A stretch of DNA of 64,000 nt from an uncultured Cocleimonas sp. (lineage in GTDB: Bacteria; Pseudomonadota; Gammaproteobacteria; Thiotrichales; Thiotrichaceae): assembly GCF_947495625.1 (NCBI RefSeq), contig NZ_CANLZW010000025.1, positions 1 through 64,000 on the forward strand. The letters run 5' to 3'. Below are positions 45,306 to 53,203 of this stretch, piece after piece (positions within the stretch are counted from its first letter, which is position 1; each line of letters starts with the position of its first letter). The position numbers and the translations under genes were made by a program. The notes beneath the pieces were generated by a model. That model ran no database searches and was not told the DNA's origin. It saw only the letters and a list, made by a program, of their open reading frames with translations.

Positions 45306-46631
45306 ATGATCCAGCAAACAAAATCATCTCCCAGCCATAAACAAGTCTGGGCGCTCGCAGGTCCTATTATCATTTCCAACCTGTCGATTCCATTGGTAGG
45401 TGCAGTAGATACAGCGGTTGTCGGTCACCTACCGGGACCAGAAGCTATTGGCGCGGTGGCACTTGGCGCATTGATTTTCAGCTTTTTGTTCTGGGGATTC
45501 GGTTTCTTAAAAATGGGCACTACGGGCTTTATCGCTCAGGCTTATGGAGCGAATAATGAGCAATTACTGTTAGATACGCTTTCGCGCGTAATTTTGCTCG
45601 CGCTGGGGCTGGGTGTCGTCAGTATTCTGGTTAGCTATCCCATTATTCAATTTGCGCTATATCTGCTTAATGGCACACCAGCCGTCGAAGCCCTCACTGC
45701 CAATTACGCCCATATTCGTATCTGGAGTGCGCCAGCCACCTTATCTACGTATGTCTTCACTGGTGTCTTTATTGGCATGCACAACACCAAGCGGGTGCTG
45801 ATCATTTTACTGGTGCTCAATATAAGTAATATCCTGCTAGATCTGATATTCGTCATCGGCTTCAAAATGGGTGTCGAAGGCGTTGCATTTGCAACACTGA
45901 TTGCAGAATACCTCGCCGCTGCCTGTGGCTTTTTCATGTTGCGCGAGCCAATCAAAAAAGCGCTCGCACGTTTCAGTTGGAAAATCATACTCGAACGCCA
46001 GGCACTCACTCGATTACTCAGCGCCAACAGCGATATTTTTGTTCGCACACTATGCCTGGTTTTCTCACTCAGCTACTTTACCGCGCTCAGCACCGGCATG
46101 GGCGAAGTAGTATTAGCCGCGAATGCCATATTACTGCATTTACAAAGCATAATGGCTTACGCGCTGGATGGTTTCGCCCACGCCGCAGAAGCGTTAACCG
46201 GCAGTGCCTACGGTGCCCGCAAACGAAACGCATTTGTACGTTCGGTTAAAATGACCAGCCTCTGGGCATTTGGTTTTTCGGTATTAATTAGTGCAATCTA
46301 TCTGTTTTTTGGCGAAGCAATTCTAGGGCTATTTACCAATATCGATGACGTACTAGTCACCGCAAAAACCTATCTACCGTGGATGATAATCGCCCCCATC
46401 GTATCCATCTGGAGTTTTCAACTCGACGGCATATTCATCGGCGCCAGCTACACCAAAGAAATGCGTAACGCGATGCTGGTATCAATGCTGATCTACCTCG
46501 CCCTATTACAATGGCTAGTCCCGCAATGGGGTAATCATGGTTTGTTCTTAGGGCTGAGTTTGTTTATGTTGATCAGAGCATTGACGCTGGGTTTCTATTA
46601 TCCAAGAATAGTTAGGGCGATTGGAGATTAA
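45306..46631 (+). CDS. MATE-family efflux transporter (DinF-like)
   Basis: A 441-residue multidrug and toxin extrusion protein with 12 helices in two homologous halves. The opening WALAGPIIISNLSIPLVGAVDTAVVGHLPGPEAIGAVALG is the DinF-branch signature. It exchanges Na+ or H+ for organic cations. ATG 45306 lies after a repeat copy; no other start fits. Monocistronic. Confidence 0.9.
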   Translation: MIQQTKSSPSHKQVWALAGPIIISNLSIPLVGAVDTAVVGHLPGPEAIGAVALGALIFSFLFWGFGFLKMGTTGFIAQAYGANNEQLLLDTLSRVILLALGLGVVSILVSYPIIQFALYLLNGTPAVEALTANYAHIRIWSAPATLSTYVFTGVFIGMHNTKRVLIILLVLNISNILLDLIFVIGFKMGVEGVAFATLIAEYLAAACGFFMLREPIKKALARFSWKIILERQALTRLLSANSDIFVRTLCLVFSLSYFTALSTGMGEVVLAANAILLHLQSIMAYALDGFAHAAEALTGSAYGARKRNAFVRSVKMTSLWAFGFSVLISAIYLFFGEAILGLFTNIDDVLVTAKTYLPWMIIAPIVSIWSFQLDGIFIGASYTKEMRNAMLVSMLIYLALLQWLVPQWGNHGLFLGLSLFMLIRALTLGFYYPRIVRAIGD

Positions 46632-47076
46632 AGCCCCACTAGCTTTAGAACAACAACGCGTTTTATTTTCTAAAAACGAGTTTGGCATTTATGCTTTACG
46701 AGGCGCTTTTTCGTAAAAAGTGCCCCAAAGGTGGGGGGTGTCATTTTTACCGAAATTTAAAGTAACTAAGCTAACGTCAGTTGTACAATTCCCGGTTTCA
46801 CGCTAATTGCTAATTTGATTAATACGCCTTATGAGGCATGTATTTTGCGTATTCGATTTCACAATAATTCTAAGACAAAACAGCAAATAGTTATTAGCTA
46901 CTTCTCGCAAGTTCAAACGGCACATCGCACTGATGTAACTATCTCTCGTATTTAAGTCATTAATAATTCAGTTTTCATACAGATACATTATGTAAAAATA
47001 CGAATATAAAAAATCAATAACAAAAATAAGAATAATCTGACTGATGATTAGAACATCATTCAATGCGGAGATAAAA
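46632..47076. other. Intergenic region before the accessory strip
   Basis: Holds C-run repeat copy 16. The remaining AT-rich 300 bp show no gene or strong hairpin. Confidence 0.5.
46656..46743 (-). repeat. C-run repeat, copy 16 (long form, type I filling)
   Basis: Minus-strand reading GACACCCCCCACCTTTGGGG, then CACTTTTT, then a GCGCC segment, then AAATGCCAAACTCG with an AACGCG-side hairpin. CCCC/GGGG arms are present. Antisense to the gene before it. Confidence 0.82.
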
Positions 47077-47505
47077 ATGAAAAAACTAATTTTAGTGAGT
47101 TACCTAATATTCCTCATTGGATGTTCTGGAAAAGCGCCAATCATAAATGCCGATGAAGTCACAGATCTCCTGCACAATATTATTATAAAAACGGTTACTG
47201 CTGATAAAAAAGGGGCTCAAGAGTTTGAAAAGATCAACCATAAACTCATTGAAGATTTTGGCACTTCATATCACGATATGCTTTTAGCTTGTGTCAAAAA
47301 GAAGGAAATAAAAGATAAAGAACAGCGTCAATTGTTAAATTTTTTCTATGATATGGAAGCAGCTGTCGTAAAAGGAAAAAGACTTAATGTTAACGAGTTA
47401 TTAGCCTCAGAAACATACACTAAAGAAATGATAAATATTTCAAATGAATTAATATTAACTTGTGGAATGGAACCTATTAATAAATATATGAAATATATGA
47501 ATTGA
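47077..47505 (+). CDS. Small lipoprotein of unknown function
   Basis: A 142-residue protein with a lipobox (FLIGC, Cys near residue 16), hence lipid-anchored in the envelope. The mature part is predicted mostly helical and Lys/Glu-rich, with two more cysteines (near LLACVKKK and LTCGMEP). No family recognised. ATG 47077 follows GGAG by six bases; the longer reading to 47044 is rejected. First gene of the accessory strip. Very AT-rich. Confidence 0.65.
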   Translation: MKKLILVSYLIFLIGCSGKAPIINADEVTDLLHNIIIKTVTADKKGAQEFEKINHKLIEDFGTSYHDMLLACVKKKEIKDKEQRQLLNFFYDMEAAVVKGKRLNVNELLASETYTKEMINISNELILTCGMEPINKYMKYMN

Positions 47506-47709
47506 TTACGACCAATATTTGCATACTTATCAATAAGTTATTATTCAGCATTATGTAATCGAATAAAATTCTCAAACTTGAAACTAAGAAACTGTTTCTA
47601 ATACAACTAACTTTAAATTGGCATTTTGTCAGCCTGTCATTTGGTTAATTCATTATTTACTAATTGCTGCATGGGAAAAACCATATTGGGGCGCTTAAGT
47701 AGTTAATTT

Positions 47710-47740
47710 TGACACCCCCTACCTTTTAGGCACTTTTTTA
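47710..47740 (+). repeat. C-run repeat, copy 17 (short form)
   Basis: GACACCCCCTACCTTTTAGG, then CACTTTTTT. The best example of the short form: CCTA-cctt-TAGG arms and a T-run. Confidence 0.88.
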
Positions 47741-47856
47741 TTATTTCGTTTATTGTTTAGAGGTTAGTAGTGACAAAACAGCAAGAAATTAAGATAAGGC
47801 CGAAGTTTCTTGCATCAGTATTTTTGCTACTCCGTGTGTTATTACCATTCACCAAC

Positions 47857-47874
47857 ATATAACAAAACACTTAA
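47857..47874 (+). repeat. Motif ATATAACAAAACACTTAA (pair with 48473)
   Basis: Sixteen of 18 bases match 48473-48490, on the other side of the DUF3291 gene. The start recalls one end of integron attC sites (TAACAAA), but the matching far end is not convincing. Confidence 0.45.
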
Positions 47875-48013
47875 ATAGCAAATATAAGTAAGTCTTCTCA
47901 TTTACGTTTGCAGTTTCGGTTAAATTAATCTTATAGTTGCATGTTATTAAATTAAACATGTCGTTATTCAATACACAAAGCAACAATCACGAATAAAAGT
48001 TTAGGAAGCATAA

Positions 48014-48466
48014 ATGTCAAACTATCAGCTTGCACAAATTAATATAGCTAAAGCTAGAGATACGATGGACTCTGAAACAATGAAGGGATTTGTTGATCGA
48101 CTTGATGAAATTAACGAGTTAGCTGATTCTCAACCTGGCTTTATATGGCGACTTCAAACAGAAGAAGGTGATGCAACTTCAATTCAAGCTTTTGATGATC
48201 CTACGCTTATTGTAAATATGAGTGTATGGGCAGATATTGATTCACTTAAAAACTTCGTTTATAAATCAATCCATATAGAATTAGTGCGTGATAGAGATGC
48301 ATGGTTTAGTAAAATGCTTCAAGCACATCAGGCTCTTTGGTGGGTTCCAGCCAATCATATTCCTTCTGTTGAGGAAGGCAAAATTAGACTTCAACATCTG
48401 GAAGATAATGGCCCATCAGAATATGCATTTACGTTTGCCAAGCCATTTCCTGCATCCCAATCTTAA
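48014..48466 (+). CDS. DUF3291-family protein
   Basis: A 150-residue protein. The whole length matches DUF3291: YQLAQINIAKARDTMDSE at the start, FVDRLDEINELADSQPGFIWRLQTE, MSVWADIDSLKNFVYKSIH, and LWWVPANHIPSVEEGKIRL. The fold is dimeric alpha/beta-barrel (ABM/EthD-like); no reaction is established, though related folds include monooxygenases. ATG 48014 follows AGGAAGC. Often carried by accessory or cassette DNA in other bacteria (family recollection). Confidence 0.82.
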   Translation: MSNYQLAQINIAKARDTMDSETMKGFVDRLDEINELADSQPGFIWRLQTEEGDATSIQAFDDPTLIVNMSVWADIDSLKNFVYKSIHIELVRDRDAWFSKMLQAHQALWWVPANHIPSVEEGKIRLQHLEDNGPSEYAFTFAKPFPASQS

Positions 48467-48472
48467 GAAACG

Positions 48473-48490
48473 ATATAACAAACTACTTAA
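48473..48490 (+). repeat. Motif ATATAACAAACTACTTAA (pair with 47857)
   Basis: It begins 7 bp after the DUF3291 stop codon and matches 47857-47874. The pair encloses one gene, as cassette boundaries would. GGCGTTTTATAT follows at about 48532-48543. Confidence 0.45.
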
Positions 48491-48559
48491 GTGTAAATTA
48501 TCGCAAGCACTCCCATTTTACCGCTGAGACAGGCGTTTTATATTTACGATGCAATAACA

Positions 48560-48590
48560 AAAAAAAGTGCCTTAAAGTACGGGGGTGTCA
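48560..48590 (-). repeat. C-run repeat, copy 18 (short form)
   Basis: Minus-strand reading GACACCCCCGTACTTTAAGG, then CACTTTTTT. The C-run is shortened to five and TAC changed to GTAC, as in copy 19. Just upstream of the membrane protein gene. Confidence 0.87.
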
Positions 48591-48654
48591 CATTAATAAT
48601 CTAAAGAAAAAACTATTTGCTCATTTCATCGTAAGTACAATCGTTTTTATTCCT

Positions 48655-49038
48655 TTGCTGTTCTGGTTAATTTCAAACCATGATTCTAAACAATTAAATT
48701 CAATTATCATTGCAGTTGTCATTCAAAATTCTGTATTTGCCTTCATGTTTTATTTTTTAGAAGCATCATCAATTAATCGAGCCTTTGAAGAGTCTTTTGG
48801 TATCAAACAACTTACACCTGAAGAACATAAAAAACTTCCAACTCTAAAAGACATCCTATTAATCTTAATTGCAGTAGCATTGGGTTCTTTATTCACCTAT
48901 TTTTTAGTAAGTAACAATATAGAATCTGATACCCTGATCTATTATTTCGGTATTTTTGTGTTAATTTTTTTCTGGTTAACTCATGTGTGGGCTTCATATC
49001 GCAAATATGTAAAAGCTAAATCATTACAGGACAATTAA
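48655..49038 (+). CDS. Small membrane protein with unclear start
   Basis: A 127-residue reading with three or four hydrophobic segments (about 14-36, 60-80, 88-105). No family recognised. TTG 48655 is the only usual start, but the frame stays open to the left and encodes a better first helix (LKKKLFAHFIVSTIVFIPLL) between about 48601 and 48657 without ATG, GTG or TTG. Either translation starts at a rare codon such as ATT (48592) or the original start was lost when C-run repeat copy 18 came to lie there. The C-terminus is basic (YRKYVKAK). Confidence 0.5.
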   Translation: MLFWLISNHDSKQLNSIIIAVVIQNSVFAFMFYFLEASSINRAFEESFGIKQLTPEEHKKLPTLKDILLILIAVALGSLFTYFLVSNNIESDTLIYYFGIFVLIFFWLTHVWASYRKYVKAKSLQDN

Positions 49039-49110
49039 ACATCCACAAAACAATAACAAGTTTTACTGTATTCACTATTTCTCGGCGTTTCTTAGCATCA
49101 AGGTATTTCT

Positions 49111-49656
49111 ATGAAAGTAGTCTATGAAACCGAAAGATTGATTGTTAGGCGATTTAATCTTAATGATGCTGAGTTTATTGTTAGATTATTAAATGAAGAA
49201 TCCTTTATCCGCTATATTGCTGATAAGCAGGTTAAAACGAAAACAGATGCCGTGAACTATCTCAATGACGGCCCTATATCGAGCTATCGAACATATGGTT
49301 TTGGACTGAATTTGGTGATCCTGAAAGGAACCGATACACCCATAGGTATGTGTGGTTTGTTAAAAAGAGAAGAACTCGATTTCCCAGATTTGGGGTATGC
49401 TTTTTTACCTGAGTTTTGTGGTAAAGGCTATGCGAGTGAGGCGGCCATTTCTGTTTTAAATGTAGAAATGGCTACTCATCAAATAGATACGATTTTGGCA
49501 ATTACGTTACAAAATAATGTACCTTCAATAAAACTGTTAAAGAGAGCAGGCTTCAGTTTACACGGAACAATTGAACTCTATGGTTCGCTAAATGATGTGT
49601 ATGAGTATCGTATGCAAAAGGAAAAAACACCTAAAAGTACGGGGGTGTGCTTATAA
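49111..49656 (+). CDS. GNAT acetyltransferase, RimJ/RimL type
   Basis: A 181-residue acetyltransferase: ETERLIVRRFNLNDAEFIVRLLNEE at the N-terminus, LGYAFLPEFCGKGYASEAAISVL as the acetyl-CoA loop, and NVPSIKLLKRAGFSLHG as motif B. It acetylates an N-terminus, amino acid or small molecule; target unknown. The last residues (about 172-181) are encoded by C-run repeat copy 19, so the natural C-terminus has been replaced or extended. Confidence 0.86.
   Translation: MKVVYETERLIVRRFNLNDAEFIVRLLNEESFIRYIADKQVKTKTDAVNYLNDGPISSYRTYGFGLNLVILKGTDTPIGMCGLLKREELDFPDLGYAFLPEFCGKGYASEAAISVLNVEMATHQIDTILAITLQNNVPSIKLLKRAGFSLHGTIELYGSLNDVYEYRMQKEKTPKSTGVCL
49622..49650 (-). repeat. C-run repeat, copy 19 (short form) across a gene junction
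   Basis: Minus-strand reading GCACACCCCCGTACTTTTAGG, then TGTTTTTT. It encodes the end of the GNAT protein and, in another frame, the GTG that starts the next gene. Confidence 0.86.
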
Positions 49657-50045
49657 TTGATAAATATATTCCATTTATGATTCTTCTAGCCTTATTTGTC
49701 CTATTTAATGGTTATATTTTAACTAGAAAAATACTCTTTTTAAGAGTGGCTGTTTCTACAATAGGTATTGTAAAAAAGGTCGGTTCTGAAAGTTCAGACA
49801 GTGGTTCATCTGTTTATTATCAAAATGTAGAATTTGATAATGATCAGGGAAAAACATTTACAGTTTCGTCGGTTATGGGAAGTAGCAGTGTCAGGGATTC
49901 TGAAGGCAGCGCTGTGAAAGTTTTATATCTTTCTGATGATCCTGAAAATGCTGTTATCAATGACTTTAAAAATATTTGGGGTTTTGAAAGTATTGTTTTT
50001 GTCATTGCCTGTGTGGCGTTGTATGTTTACTTTGAGCAGATTTGA
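49647..50045 (+). CDS. DUF3592-family membrane protein
   Basis: A 132-residue protein with two membrane helices (about 8-30 and 110-128) around a beta-rich extracytoplasmic domain (VSTIGIVKKVGSE...YYQNVEFDNDQGKTFTV...VKVLYLSDDPENAVI), the DUF3592 layout. Function unknown. The GTG 49647 start lies in repeat copy 19 and overlaps the GNAT end by 10 bases; ATG 49677 is the alternative. Coupled translation is possible. Confidence 0.7.
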   Translation: MLIIDKYIPFMILLALFVLFNGYILTRKILFLRVAVSTIGIVKKVGSESSDSGSSVYYQNVEFDNDQGKTFTVSSVMGSSSVRDSEGSAVKVLYLSDDPENAVINDFKNIWGFESIVFVIACVALYVYFEQI

Positions 50046-50053
50046 AATAGTAG

Positions 50054-50088
50054 CCTTACTATATATCCTTACTATATATCCTTACTAT
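50054..50088. repeat. 13-bp tandem repeat, 2.7 units
   Basis: CCTTACTATATAT repeated twice and then partly, directly after the DUF3592 gene. A possible slippage site. Confidence 0.85.
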
Positions 50089-50215
50089 GAGTCGTACTCT
50101 TAACAGTTTATCAACAGACCCACTTCAATCAAACTGCTGAACTAGGTATTATGTATCTGCTACGTTTTTTGTACCTATCAATCGTACTCTTATCAAATTT
50201 AGAGAAGTTTCAAGA

Positions 50216-50728
50216 ATGGATATTATCGAAAAAGCATTAAAATTTGCGACAGATGCGCATGAGGGTCAAACCAGAAAATATACTGGAGATCCTTATATTG
50301 TTCATCCTATTGCCGTTTCAAAAATAGTGGAATCAGTTACTGATGATAAAGAAGTAATTGCATCTGCCCTTTTACATGACACTGTGGAAGATACTGATGT
50401 ATCGCTTGAGCAAATTGAGCAGGAGTTTGGTCCGAGAGTGGCGCTTTTAGTTGAGAATTTGACGGATGTTTCAACGCTGGATCAAGGTAATAGAAAAACC
50501 AGAAAAAGAATTGATCTTGAACATACCGCTAAAGCAATTCCTGAAGCGAAGACCGTAAAACTAGCTGATTTAATTCATAATTCTGGCTCAATTACTAAAT
50601 ACGATACTAAATTTTCTGTCACATATATGAGTGAAAAAAAGCAACTTTTAGCGGTGCTTAAAGAAGGTGATGAAACACTTTATAAAAAAGCAGAACACAT
50701 CGTGATGAGCTACTATAAAAACACATAA
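50216..50728 (+). CDS. HD-domain phosphohydrolase (RelA/SpoT hydrolase-like)
   Basis: A 170-residue single-domain protein resembling the (p)ppGpp hydrolase half of SpoT (MESH1/HD type). Metal residues: His30 (YIVHPIAV), His54-Asp55 (ALLHDTVEDT) and Asp118 (KLADLIHN). No synthetase, TGS or ACT domain, so it may be a small alarmone hydrolase. In an accessory context it could also be an antitoxin-like partner, but no synthetase gene is next to it. ATG 50216 has a weak ribosome binding site. Confidence 0.85.
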   Translation: MDIIEKALKFATDAHEGQTRKYTGDPYIVHPIAVSKIVESVTDDKEVIASALLHDTVEDTDVSLEQIEQEFGPRVALLVENLTDVSTLDQGNRKTRKRIDLEHTAKAIPEAKTVKLADLIHNSGSITKYDTKFSVTYMSEKKQLLAVLKEGDETLYKKAEHIVMSYYKNT

Positions 50729-50813
50729 TTTGTGAGCATCATACTCACACAATTAAAACTGATTGTGCTACAAACTCCATATACTACATCACTAATTTTC
50801 ACGAGTAATCGTT

Positions 50814-51437
50814 ATGAACATTGAAGTTTGGTTAGCTTTCGTAGCTGCATCAGTCATTCTGCTTATCATTCCCGGACCAACGATTCTGACTGTAATTAGC
50901 TACTCTATATCACATGGGTATAAAGCAAAAATCCCGCTAGTTTTGGGTGTAACGCTTGGCGATTCCACCGCACTTGCTTTTTCCTTGCTTGGCTTGGGCG
51001 TACTGTTAGCAGAATCTGCTGTTTGGTTTCAGGTGGTTAAATGGCTGGGTGGACTCTATCTAATTTATTTAGGTGTGAAATTATTTATGGCTGGCGTTAA
51101 TCCGCCACATTTATCTAAACCTGATGCCCGTGTTTCAAGCTGGAATTTGTTTGTAAATACGTATCTGGTTACTGCGTTAAACCCGAAAGGTATTATTTTC
51201 TTTGTTGCCTTCTTTCCTCAGTTTATAAATTCAACGACTAATCCGGGTACTCAAATCTGGATACTTTCATCGACATTTGTAGCTCTAGCTACTTTAAATG
51301 CCACACTGTATTCTGTTTTTGCGGGCAAAGCTCGTCAAATACTGTCATCTACAAAAGCTCAAAAACGTTTTAATATAGGTGGCGGATCTATACTAACTGC
51401 CGCAGGAATATGGGCATTATCGGCTAAACAACCATGA
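50814..51437 (+). CDS. LysE/RhtB-family amino-acid exporter
   Basis: A 207-residue exporter with six helices. The family opening WLAFVAASVILLIIPGPTILTVISYSISHG, the middle NLFVNTYLVTALNPKGIIFFVAFFPQF, and the C-terminal helix are all present. It exports amino acids such as homoserine, threonine or lysine; substrate unknown. ATG 50814. Confidence 0.9.
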   Translation: MNIEVWLAFVAASVILLIIPGPTILTVISYSISHGYKAKIPLVLGVTLGDSTALAFSLLGLGVLLAESAVWFQVVKWLGGLYLIYLGVKLFMAGVNPPHLSKPDARVSSWNLFVNTYLVTALNPKGIIFFVAFFPQFINSTTNPGTQIWILSSTFVALATLNATLYSVFAGKARQILSSTKAQKRFNIGGGSILTAAGIWALSAKQP

Positions 51438-51453
51438 CATCTCAGGTCATTAC

Positions 51454-51654
51454 ATGAAGAAAAAACCTATAAAAAGATTAAGTATTCACAAGAATATATT
51501 ACTAATTCTTGGGATTTTTTTCGCTTTTACAGGGCTGGGTAAAATCTGGCTTTGGACTAAAGATGAGGGTAATGATGTTGGTTTATATCTGGGTATAGTT
51601 TTTTGTATTCTTTCGCTTGCTAACTTTATCTTTTTCAAACTACTTAAAAAATGA
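51454..51654 (+). CDS. Small two-helix membrane protein
   Basis: A 66-residue protein: basic start (MKKKPIKRLSIHK), helix about 14-33, short loop (WTKDEGNDVG), helix about 43-63, basic end. No family recognised. ATG 51454 lies 17 bp after the LysE stop, so the two may be one unit. The stop codon TGA is at the first bases of C-run repeat copy 20. Confidence 0.55.
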   Translation: MKKKPIKRLSIHKNILLILGIFFAFTGLGKIWLWTKDEGNDVGLYLGIVFCILSLANFIFFKLLKK

Positions 51655-51732
51655 CACCCCCAGTCTTTGAATGATTTTACGTTTTTTTTTAAAAAACGTA
51701 AAAAGAATTTATGCAGGGCTGAGCACTTTTTT
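51653..51732 (+). repeat. C-run repeat, copy 20 (long form, type I filling)
   Basis: GACACCCCCAGTCTTTGAATG, then hairpin TTTTACGTTTT...AAAACGTAAAA, then GAATTTATGCAGGGCTGA and the closing GCACTTTTTT. It overlaps the stop codon of the gene before it. Confidence 0.88.
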
Positions 51733-51786
51733 ATACATTCTCCCATAAAGAAATGTGCGCGAGTTTATATTCAACTTTCTAGCAAC

Positions 51787-52425
51787 TTAATGTTCGCCCT
51801 TGGTCCGCAACAATCCTGCCAATCGATTCCCCTGCTTTTGTGGCCCACCTTTGGGGAATAATTTATGCATATAGTGATTACAGCCTCTATCGCATCCCCA
51901 AAGTTTTCTAAAATGTTTAATCATATCTCTGACAGACGCCTGATGGCCGTGATCTGCGTACCAGTCGCGTATAAAACGAATTACTTCCCAGTGTTCTGAG
52001 TTTAATTCCAGACCTTCTTGTGCGGCAAGTTGACGCACAAATTCTTCACTCCATTCGCCGGGGTTGACCATATAGCCTTCGCCATCGGTAAGTATTTCAT
52101 TTCCGTTGACGATTATCTGGCGCGTAGTCATATTGTGGTAGGCATTACTGCCGGAGAGCGCATCAGAGGAAGCACCTTCTGAATTATTGCCGCTTTCTGT
52201 GAGATTCCATAACTCGATATCGACCTCCCCATCGAGCCTTCCCTGATAGCGTTCGACACCTGCGACAATTACCTTGCCACTGCTCACAGGGATATCAAAA
52301 CAGACTTTACCGGTTCTATCCGTTGGGGTTGGGCCGAGCACCTGTTTATCATCGAGTATTATTTCTACGGGTGTACGTTTTAATGGTACTCCACTGAATT
52401 TCATTGCTACGTTTATACAAATCAT
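51787..52425 (-). CDS. DsrC/TusE-like domain fused to an N-terminal beta domain
   Basis: A 212-residue protein. Residues about 100-208 follow the DsrC/TusE fold (NPGEWSEEFVRQLAAQEGLELNSEHWEVIRFIRDWY, then YMHKLFPKGGPQKQGNRLAGL). Residues 1-80 form a separate beta-rich part (VEIILDDKQVLGPTPTDRTGKVCFDIP). The conserved C-terminal cysteine of true sulfur carriers (end LPKPxGCV) is missing: this one ends LLRTKGEH. It cannot act as a standard sulfur-relay protein, and a regulatory or structural role is likelier. Cys178 and Cys182 are new positions. AAGGTG precedes ATG 52425. In one unit with the CBS gene upstream. Confidence 0.8.
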   Translation of the reverse strand: MICINVAMKFSGVPLKRTPVEIILDDKQVLGPTPTDRTGKVCFDIPVSSGKVIVAGVERYQGRLDGEVDIELWNLTESGNNSEGASSDALSGSNAYHNMTTRQIIVNGNEILTDGEGYMVNPGEWSEEFVRQLAAQEGLELNSEHWEVIRFIRDWYADHGHQASVRDMIKHFRKLWGCDRGCNHYMHKLFPKGGPQKQGNRLAGLLRTKGEH

Positions 52426-52462
52426 AGTGTTTTCACCTTCTCAAAAATTTTCTTAAACATTG

Positions 52463-53203
52463 TTAAACGGGAGTGAAATGATCAAAAAACAGTCTGACCA
52501 GATCAGAACGAGTCACCATACCGATAACATGCCTGGATTCATCACAGACGACGAGTCGTTTTATCTGGTGTTCCTTCATGGAATCCAACACTTCATGAAG
52601 TGTTTGTTTTCGCGTTGCGGTGACCACTTTTTTTACCATTAAATCAGACGCTAAATCTCCAGATTCACGCACTCGCGGTGGATTTGCAAACATGTTTTCG
52701 AGTGTTTCCCACACGCTGTGACTTTCTCTTTGAGATGGCACACCCAGTGCATGTAAAAAATCTGCTTCAGTAATGATACCGATAATTTTTTTGTCATTAT
52801 CAACAACCGGCAAACCACTGATCCGTTTGGTAATTAGAAGATGGGCAGCTTCAGAAAGTTTGGCATCATGCTGTATGGTTATCACGGGTGAAGTCATCAA
52901 TGTTTCTACCAGGATGTTTTCTCTTTCACGCATGCGCTCATACTTCTCTGACTTTTGTTCAATACTTACTAGATCGTTTATGGTGATATCTACGAAGGTG
53001 CCCATTTCCTGAATAGCCTTTAAATAGTCATTCTTTAACTCTTCGGCGCTAAAGCCTTCCTGATTGCGCATCCCGGAATATTTCTCTGTTATTTTATGTA
53101 ATTGCATCAGATCATCCACAGTGACATCTATAAAGGTCCCTATTTCTTGAAGTGCCATAAAAAAGTCATCTGTTTTTAGCTTTTGTACCGCTGTACTATT
53201 CAT
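52463..53203 (-). CDS. CBS-domain-pair protein with duplicated N-terminal segment
   Basis: A 246-residue cytoplasmic protein. Two CBS motifs lie at about 101-155 (LMTSPVITI...GLPVVDNDKKIIGIITEADFL) and about 188-240 (LMVKKVVTA...RLVVCDESRHVIGMVTRSDL). They form an adenosine-ligand sensing pair. The N-terminal 14-46 and 60-92 are internal copies (16 of 30 aligned positions identical, e.g. ALQEIGTFIDVT and AIQEMGTFVDIT). No enzyme domain is attached, so it probably regulates a partner according to energy state. Ends 37 bp before the DsrC-like gene. Confidence 0.85.
   Translation of the reverse strand: MNSTAVQKLKTDDFFMALQEIGTFIDVTVDDLMQLHKITEKYSGMRNQEGFSAEELKNDYLKAIQEMGTFVDITINDLVSIEQKSEKYERMRERENILVETLMTSPVITIQHDAKLSEAAHLLITKRISGLPVVDNDKKIIGIITEADFLHALGVPSQRESHSVWETLENMFANPPRVRESGDLASDLMVKKVVTATRKQTLHEVLDSMKEHQIKRLVVCDESRHVIGMVTRSDLVRLFFDHFTPV

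Larger units (their letters stand above)
47506..48013. other. 508-bp gap in the accessory strip
   Basis: Contains C-run repeat copy 17 and the motif at 47857-47874 that recurs after the next gene. No gene seen. Confidence 0.55.

Noticed and set aside
48466-48545. Complete attC site after the DUF3291 gene
   Set aside because: One end (TAACAAAC) looks right, but the other end (GCGTTTTAT) does not fit the GTTRRRY consensus and the inner pairing is poor; only a weak cassette hint is kept.
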